Source of the DNA: Clostridia bacterium
GTDB lineage: Bacteria; Bacillota; Clostridia; Oscillospirales; Acutalibacteraceae
Direction of reading: 5' to 3'
DNA: 64,000 nt
Assembly: GCA_030532035.1 (NCBI GenBank)
Contig: JAUNLX010000005.1
Location: 1-64,000, forward strand
The notes beneath the pieces are model-generated. The model did not search any database. It was given only the letters and a program-made list of their open reading frames with translations, and was not told where the DNA came from. Position 1 is the first letter of the stretch, and each line of letters opens with the position of its first letter. Shown here one piece after another: positions 59,993-64,000 of the stretch. Position numbers and translations under genes: made by a program.

Positions 59993-60961
59993 ATGAAAAG
60001 AATAGCTGTTTTGACAAGTGGCGGAGATGCGCCGGGAATGAACGCAGCCGTTAGAGCTGTGGTCAGAACTGCTTTCGAGAATGAAATTGAAGTTTACGGT
60101 GTTATGGGAGGATATCAAGGTCTTCTCGAATCAGATTTCATTAGTATGGATTTGAGAACTGTATCAAATATCATTCAAAGAGGCGGAACAATTCTTCATT
60201 CTGCAAGAAGTGAAGAATTCAAAACTATGGAGGGCACCTTAAAAGCCCGAGATGTTTTAGAAAAATACGGCATTGAAAATGTTGTCGTTATTGGCGGAGA
60301 TGGAACTTTAGCTGGTGGTAATAGACTTGCCGGTACTGGAGTTTCTGTTGTTGGCATTCCTGCAACTATTGACAATGATGTGGGTTGTAGTGATTTGACA
60401 ATCGGATACGACACTGCAATGAATACTGTTATGTCTATGGTTGACCGTTTGAGAGATACTACCGAAGCACATAAGCGTTGCTCAGTAGTTGAAGTTATGG
60501 GACGAGACGCAGGATATATTGCATTAAATTCCGGTATTGCCGTTGGCGCAGTATCTATTTTGATACCTGAAGTTGAGTACGACATTCAGAGAGATGTTGT
60601 CGATAGAATGAATAGAACTCTTCATTATGGAAAAAATCATTTTATCATCATTGTTGCCGAGGGAGCTGGAGATTCCGAAAAAATTTCAAAGCGAATAAAA
60701 GAAGCTACAGGAATTGAAACAAGACTTACCGTTTTAGGTCATGTTCAGAGAGGTGGCTCTCCAACAGTCAATGACAGAGTTTTAGGTTCACAATTTGGGC
60801 ATGAAGCAATTCAATTAATAAAGAAAATCAACGATAAAAGTAGCTATGCTTTGGGATATATCAATAAAAAAATTGTTTCTTATCCGCTTGAAGAAGCATT
60901 GAAGATAAAAAAACCAATGGATATGGAATTATATAAGGTAGCAAATGAAATCTCAATTTAA
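59993..60961 (+). CDS. pfkA: ATP-dependent 6-phosphofructokinase
   Basis: 322 residues. ATP/substrate motifs IAVLTSGGDAPGMNAAVRAVVRT, GGDGTLAGGNRLAG (Gly at the position typical of ATP enzymes), VGIPATIDNDV, and EVMGRDAGYIALNSG. GGGGG before ATG 59993 is the SD. It is the committed step of glycolysis and overlaps aroK by 17 bp. Confidence 0.96.
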   Translation: MKRIAVLTSGGDAPGMNAAVRAVVRTAFENEIEVYGVMGGYQGLLESDFISMDLRTVSNIIQRGGTILHSARSEEFKTMEGTLKARDVLEKYGIENVVVIGGDGTLAGGNRLAGTGVSVVGIPATIDNDVGCSDLTIGYDTAMNTVMSMVDRLRDTTEAHKRCSVVEVMGRDAGYIALNSGIAVGAVSILIPEVEYDIQRDVVDRMNRTLHYGKNHFIIIVAEGAGDSEKISKRIKEATGIETRLTVLGHVQRGGSPTVNDRVLGSQFGHEAIQLIKKINDKSSYALGYINKKIVSYPLEEALKIKKPMDMELYKVANEISI

Positions 60962-61481
60962 TAATTTAATTTTAATCGGTATGCCGGGTGCAGGCAAAAG
61001 CACAGTCGGAATAATCCTTGCAAAGACACTTTGCAGGGATTTTGTCGATACAGATTTGCTATTGCAAAATAAAATTAAAACTACTCTTCAAAATTATATA
61101 AATAAAAACGGCGAAGACGCTTTTTTAAAACTTGAAGAGGAAGTTATCTGTAATCTTGATGTGAAAAATTCCGTTATAGCAACGGGAGGTTCTGTTGTCT
61201 TGAGCGAAAAGGCAATGAATCACCTTAAAACTCTCGGAACGATAATATATCTTGATGTAAGTTTGGAAATTTTATATAACAGACTCAATAATATAAAAGT
61301 TAGGGGAGTTGTAGGCACTAAAAATCATAGCTTGCTTGAACTTTTTGAAAAAAGAACTCCCTTATATGAAAAATATGCTGACATATCTCTTATTACAGAT
61401 GGTTTAAATACTGAACAGACCATTGAATTTTTAATAGCTAAATTTAATGAATATATAAAAGAGTGTGAAAATAAAAAATGA
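60945..61481 (+). CDS. aroK: Shikimate kinase
   Basis: 178 residues. P-loop LIGMPGAGKSTVGIILAKTL, FVDTDLL with the shikimate-binding Asp, VIATGGSVVL (Gly-Gly motif) and RLNNIKVRGVVG in the lid. It phosphorylates shikimate at O3 in aromatic amino acid synthesis. Start inside pfkA without a clear SD, suggesting coupling. Confidence 0.92.
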   Translation: MKSQFNNLILIGMPGAGKSTVGIILAKTLCRDFVDTDLLLQNKIKTTLQNYINKNGEDAFLKLEEEVICNLDVKNSVIATGGSVVLSEKAMNHLKTLGTIIYLDVSLEILYNRLNNIKVRGVVGTKNHSLLELFEKRTPLYEKYADISLITDGLNTEQTIEFLIAKFNEYIKECENKK

Positions 61482-62080
61482 CAATATTTTATCCTGGAAA
61501 AGATAATATGTACATAAATATTACAAATAAATGTACTTGTAATTGCGATTTTTGTGTAAGGCTTCAAAATGACAGTGTTATGGGGAATGACCCTCTGTGG
61601 CTTGAACATGAGCCAAGTTTCGATGAAATCAAAGAAGCTTTTGATAAAATAACTGACAAAGAACAATATAAACAATTTGTTTTCTGCGGATATGGAGAGC
61701 CCACTGTTCGCTTAGATCTTTTACTTCAAGTGGCAAAGTATATCAAAGAACAGACAAATGCAAAAATCAGAGTCAATACAAATGGCACATCAGACTTAGT
61801 TTATGGCAAAAAGACTGCGCCTATGTTCAGTAAACTTATTGATAGCATTTCTATAAGTTTAAATAGTTATTCTTCTGATTCTTATGATGAACTCTGTAAA
61901 CCAATTTATGAAAATACTTTTGATTCTATTATTGAATTTGCAAAAGAAATAAAAGACTATGTTCCCGATGTTCGATTTACAGTAGTCGATGTTATCGGAA
62001 AAGAAGATATAGAAAAATGTAAAAAAATAGCGGACCAAGTTGGAATTAACTTGAGAGTCCGCCATTATATTACACAATAA
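61478..62080 (+). CDS. Small radical SAM protein, TatD-associated type
   Basis: 200 residues. The cluster motif is CTCNCDFC in NITNKCTCNCDFCVRLQND, followed by FCGYGEPTVRLDLLLQVA and RVNTNGTSDLVYG. It resembles the short radical SAM family that usually sits beside tatD DNase genes; here it sits after aroK and overlaps it by 4 bp, with no tatD adjacent. Reaction unknown. Confidence 0.75.
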   Translation: MTIFYPGKDNMYINITNKCTCNCDFCVRLQNDSVMGNDPLWLEHEPSFDEIKEAFDKITDKEQYKQFVFCGYGEPTVRLDLLLQVAKYIKEQTNAKIRVNTNGTSDLVYGKKTAPMFSKLIDSISISLNSYSSDSYDELCKPIYENTFDSIIEFAKEIKDYVPDVRFTVVDVIGKEDIEKCKKIADQVGINLRVRHYITQ

Positions 62081-62090
62081 GTATTAGATT

Positions 62091-62459
62091 TTATTCTAAA
62101 ACATTATTAGTTGCCAAGATGTCTACACCTGTATCTAAGATATTTTTTATTACAATATCTCCGATGTGAACAGGAACGGGTATCGTGGCATTATTTATTT
62201 GTTCCATACAATCGAAAATTTTATCTTTTGGGATCTCGCTCGAAGTTTTAACTGGCACGATGTATGTATCTTTAGAGCCAGTTACTTTTACAGTGGAGCA
62301 AATATTTCTTCTGGGGTCTTTAATTTCTGTCTGAGCATATTTAACACCTCTGTTACAGGTGTTTCCTTTAACAGAAGTTACATCATTATTATCGTCAACT
62401 TCAACTTCTAAAAGACAACCAAATGGACAGACAACACAAGTAAGTTCTTTCTTTTCCAT
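62091..62459 (-). CDS. DUF1667 protein with cysteine motif
   Basis: 122 residues. The N-terminus has TCVVCPFGCLLEVEV and NTCNRGVKYAQTEIKDPRR, four cysteines that probably bind a metal or Fe-S cluster. DUF1667 proteins are encoded beside GlpA- and FAD-oxidoreductase-like genes in Firmicutes, exactly as here, and likely form part of an anaerobic glycerol-3-phosphate dehydrogenase-like complex. Only 3 bp separate it from the upstream gene. Confidence 0.85.
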   Translation of the reverse strand: MEKKELTCVVCPFGCLLEVEVDDNNDVTSVKGNTCNRGVKYAQTEIKDPRRNICSTVKVTGSKDTYIVPVKTSSEIPKDKIFDCMEQINNATIPVPVHIGDIVIKNILDTGVDILATNNVLE

Positions 62460-62462
62460 CTT

Positions 62463-63713
62463 TTAAGCCTCCTCAACAGAAATAGTTATTTCGTCATTTT
62501 CTTTAAGTCCTTTGAGAACTTCTTGCTTTATAAGAAGATTATTCATTTCTCCAGGGGCAAGTTTTCTTTCCTTTTTCTCATAGACTTTTTCGCCGTTTAT
62601 ATAAAAACCAATCTTCTTGTTTTTATATTCATTTTTTACTCTGAAATAAAAATTGAGATTTTCTTTTACTGGTACTGTAACTTTTTGCGGCACAATATAA
62701 TTAACTCTATCTCCCGGAACAGTAGTAGCATAAGCTTTTTCTCTGTCTTTATTTTTTATAAATTCAGCAGCACCTTTTCCCGCAATTTGACTTTCCATAG
62801 TAACAAAGTCAACAAGGTCATGTACTTGTAAAACATTTCCACAAGCAAAAATTCCCTTAACAGAAGTTTCTCTCATATCGTCAACAATTGGTCCTTTAGT
62901 TTTGGGGTCTAATTGAACTCCAGCGAATTTGCTGACTTCATTTTCTGGTATCAAGCCAACAGACAAAAGTAAGGTATCGCATTCAATATATTCTTCTGTT
63001 CCTGGAATAGGTTTGAGATTTTCATCTACTTTAGCAGTTGTTACACCAGTGAGTCTGTCTTTTCCGTGTACTTCAACAACGGTTGTAGAAAGTTCTAAAG
63101 GAATGTTGTAGTCATCTAAGCATTGGACAATATTTCTCTTGAGACCTCCTGAAAAGGGGAGAAGCTCACAGACTTTTTTGACCTTTGCTCCTTCAAGTGT
63201 CATTCTTCTTGCCATAATAAGACCAATATCGCCACTTCCCAAAATTACGCAAGTGTGACCTGGCATATATCCCTCAATATTTATAAATTGTTGAGCTGTA
63301 CCCGCAGTCATAACACCAGCAGGACGAGTTCCAGCAATATCAAGTGCACCTCTTGGACGCTCTCTGCAACCCATTGCTAAAATTATGGCGTCAGCTTGAA
63401 TTTCAATTAAGCCTTTTTCCTTACTCATTGCCGTAACTTTTCTGGAGGGTGTTATCTGTGTAACCATTGTGTCACACAAAATTTCAATATCTGTTTTTTC
63501 AAGTTCCTCAATAAAGCGAGCAGCATATTCAGGCCCAGAAATTTCTTCTTTGAAATAATGAAGCCCGAATCCAGTATGAATACATTGTTCTAAAATTCCA
63601 CCCGGACTTTTAGCTCTCTCTATAATAATTATTTCCTTGTCGGGAATACCTTCTTCTCTTGCCTTTAATGCCGCAGCCATTCCAGCTGGGCCGGCTCCAA
63701 TAATAACAAGCAT
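62463..63713 (-). CDS. FAD/NAD(P)-binding oxidoreductase
   Basis: 416 residues. N-terminal FAD motif LVIIGAGPAGMAAALKA, second Rossmann (NAD) motif CVILGSGDIGLIMARRMTLEG, and FACGNVLQVHDLVDFVTMES near the FAD end; a C-terminal domain rich in Lys (VRVKNEYKNKKIGFYINGEK region) follows. It lies between the GlpA-like dehydrogenase and DUF1667 and probably passes electrons within that complex. GGAC(A)AAATAA precedes the ATG on the minus strand. Confidence 0.88.
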   Translation of the reverse strand: MLVIIGAGPAGMAAALKAREEGIPDKEIIIIERAKSPGGILEQCIHTGFGLHYFKEEISGPEYAARFIEELEKTDIEILCDTMVTQITPSRKVTAMSKEKGLIEIQADAIILAMGCRERPRGALDIAGTRPAGVMTAGTAQQFINIEGYMPGHTCVILGSGDIGLIMARRMTLEGAKVKKVCELLPFSGGLKRNIVQCLDDYNIPLELSTTVVEVHGKDRLTGVTTAKVDENLKPIPGTEEYIECDTLLLSVGLIPENEVSKFAGVQLDPKTKGPIVDDMRETSVKGIFACGNVLQVHDLVDFVTMESQIAGKGAAEFIKNKDREKAYATTVPGDRVNYIVPQKVTVPVKENLNFYFRVKNEYKNKKIGFYINGEKVYEKKERKLAPGEMNNLLIKQEVLKGLKENDEITISVEEA

Positions 63714-64000
63714 TTATTTTGTCCTTTCGTATATGATTTTAGAATCTCTGCCGAACTTTGTAATTTCATTTATCGGTTTATTGAGTTCGTCAGCAAGAAT
63801 GGACATAACTTTTGATGAACAGAATCCGCCTTGACATCTGCCCATTCCCGAACGAGTGCGTCTTTTAACACCGTCTATATCTACAGCTCCTACAGGACGA
63901 TTTATAGAATCTCTAATCTCGCCCTCAGTAACTGTTTCACATCTACAAATAATTCTTCCATAAGCAGAATTTTTTGCGATTGCTCTCTTTTTTTCATCAC
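63714..64000 (-). CDS. GlpA-like FAD-dependent dehydrogenase, C-terminal part (partial)
   Basis: The last ~95 codons of a gene that enters from the right edge; its TAA at 63714-63716 touches the ATG of the next gene. The visible part has the BFD-like [2Fe-2S] motifs YGRIICRCETVTEGEI and GMGRCQGGFC, as at the C-terminus of anaerobic glycerol-3-phosphate dehydrogenase GlpA and related L-2-hydroxyglutarate oxidases. Together with the next two genes it forms the usual three-gene set. Substrate is probably glycerol-3-phosphate but the catalytic domain is out of view. Confidence 0.8.
   Translation of the reverse strand, partial: DEKKRAIAKNSAYGRIICRCETVTEGEIRDSINRPVGAVDIDGVKRRTRSGMGRCQGGFCSSKVMSILADELNKPINEITKFGRDSKIIYERTK

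Noticed and set aside
60196..60585. 129-codon minus-strand ORF in pfkA
   Set aside because: It is the antisense shadow of a strongly conserved enzyme and has no SD.
1..64000. CRISPR array, insertion sequence or prophage
   Set aside because: No regularly spaced repeats, transposase, integrase or phage structural genes were seen on either strand.

Overview
The window is a low-GC chromosomal segment from an anaerobic, probably spore-forming Gram-positive bacterium of the Clostridia. Gene order resembles Oscillospiraceae/Ruminococcaceae-type genomes, but that placement is inference. Supporting points are AT-rich DNA with strong purine-rich Shine-Dalgarno sites, frequent GTG and TTG starts, an oxygen-sensitive multisubunit [FeFe] hydrogenase, lipoproteins with Gram-positive lipoboxes, and YtfI/YtfJ (GerW), WhiA, RemA, HprK and PrkC/PrpC. 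No insertion sequences, phage genes or CRISPR arrays are visible. Most of the window is conserved core genome packed into overlapping co-directional operons.

Layout. 1-65: last codons of a membrane- or wall-anchored protein. 464-4592: hydCBA, a trimeric hydrogenase that likely couples NADH and ferredoxin to H2, followed at 4611-6937 by a NitT/TauT-type ABC importer. 7128-12538: a complete import and degradation operon for 2-aminoethylphosphonate (ATPase, fused permease, lipoprotein, PhnX, PhnW), closed by a strong terminator. 12861-14921: a DivIVA-like coiled-coil protein, an orphan fumarase-type beta subunit and a monoglyceride-lipase-like hydrolase. 14931-16372: an RNA-rich island with a ~180-nt multibranched RNA and a ~770-nt ornate RNA that has its own promoter and terminator, a 10-bp 5' domain, a long-range stem closing ~570 nt and an embedded 19-codon ORF. 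A DUF1292 gene lies between the two RNAs and a second monoglyceride-lipase-like gene follows.

16437-21134: hydrolase, RluA-type pseudouridine synthase, proC, a membrane-anchored parvulin and tRNA-Leu(TAA). 21302-31959: a long operon-like run with a DUF695/RraB-like protein, ispF, cdaA-cdaR (c-di-AMP), an FG-GAP-like membrane protein, a two-component system, DUF1385, prmC, an M50 protease and scpAB. 32075-35020: ytfI-ytfJ, rluB and yicC. 35031-44535: remA, gmk, rpoZ, priA, def, fmt, rlmN, prpC, prkC and rsgA, the classic Firmicute housekeeping cluster but without coaBC, rsmB, rpe and thiN at their usual places.

44726-53081: a thymidylate-kinase-like protein, DUF2156 and GNAT proteins, 5-formyl-THF cyclo-ligase, mltG, a U32 protein, dnaG and sigA. 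53091-62080: hprK, murB, rapZ, whiA, a short dnaE, pfkA, aroK and a small radical SAM protein. 62091-64000 (minus strand): DUF1667 protein, FAD/NAD oxidoreductase and the 3' end of a GlpA-like dehydrogenase.

The most interesting element is the 15600-16372 RNA locus. Its long-range closing stem uses bases that are also codons of the embedded small ORF, so translation and RNA folding there should exclude one another.
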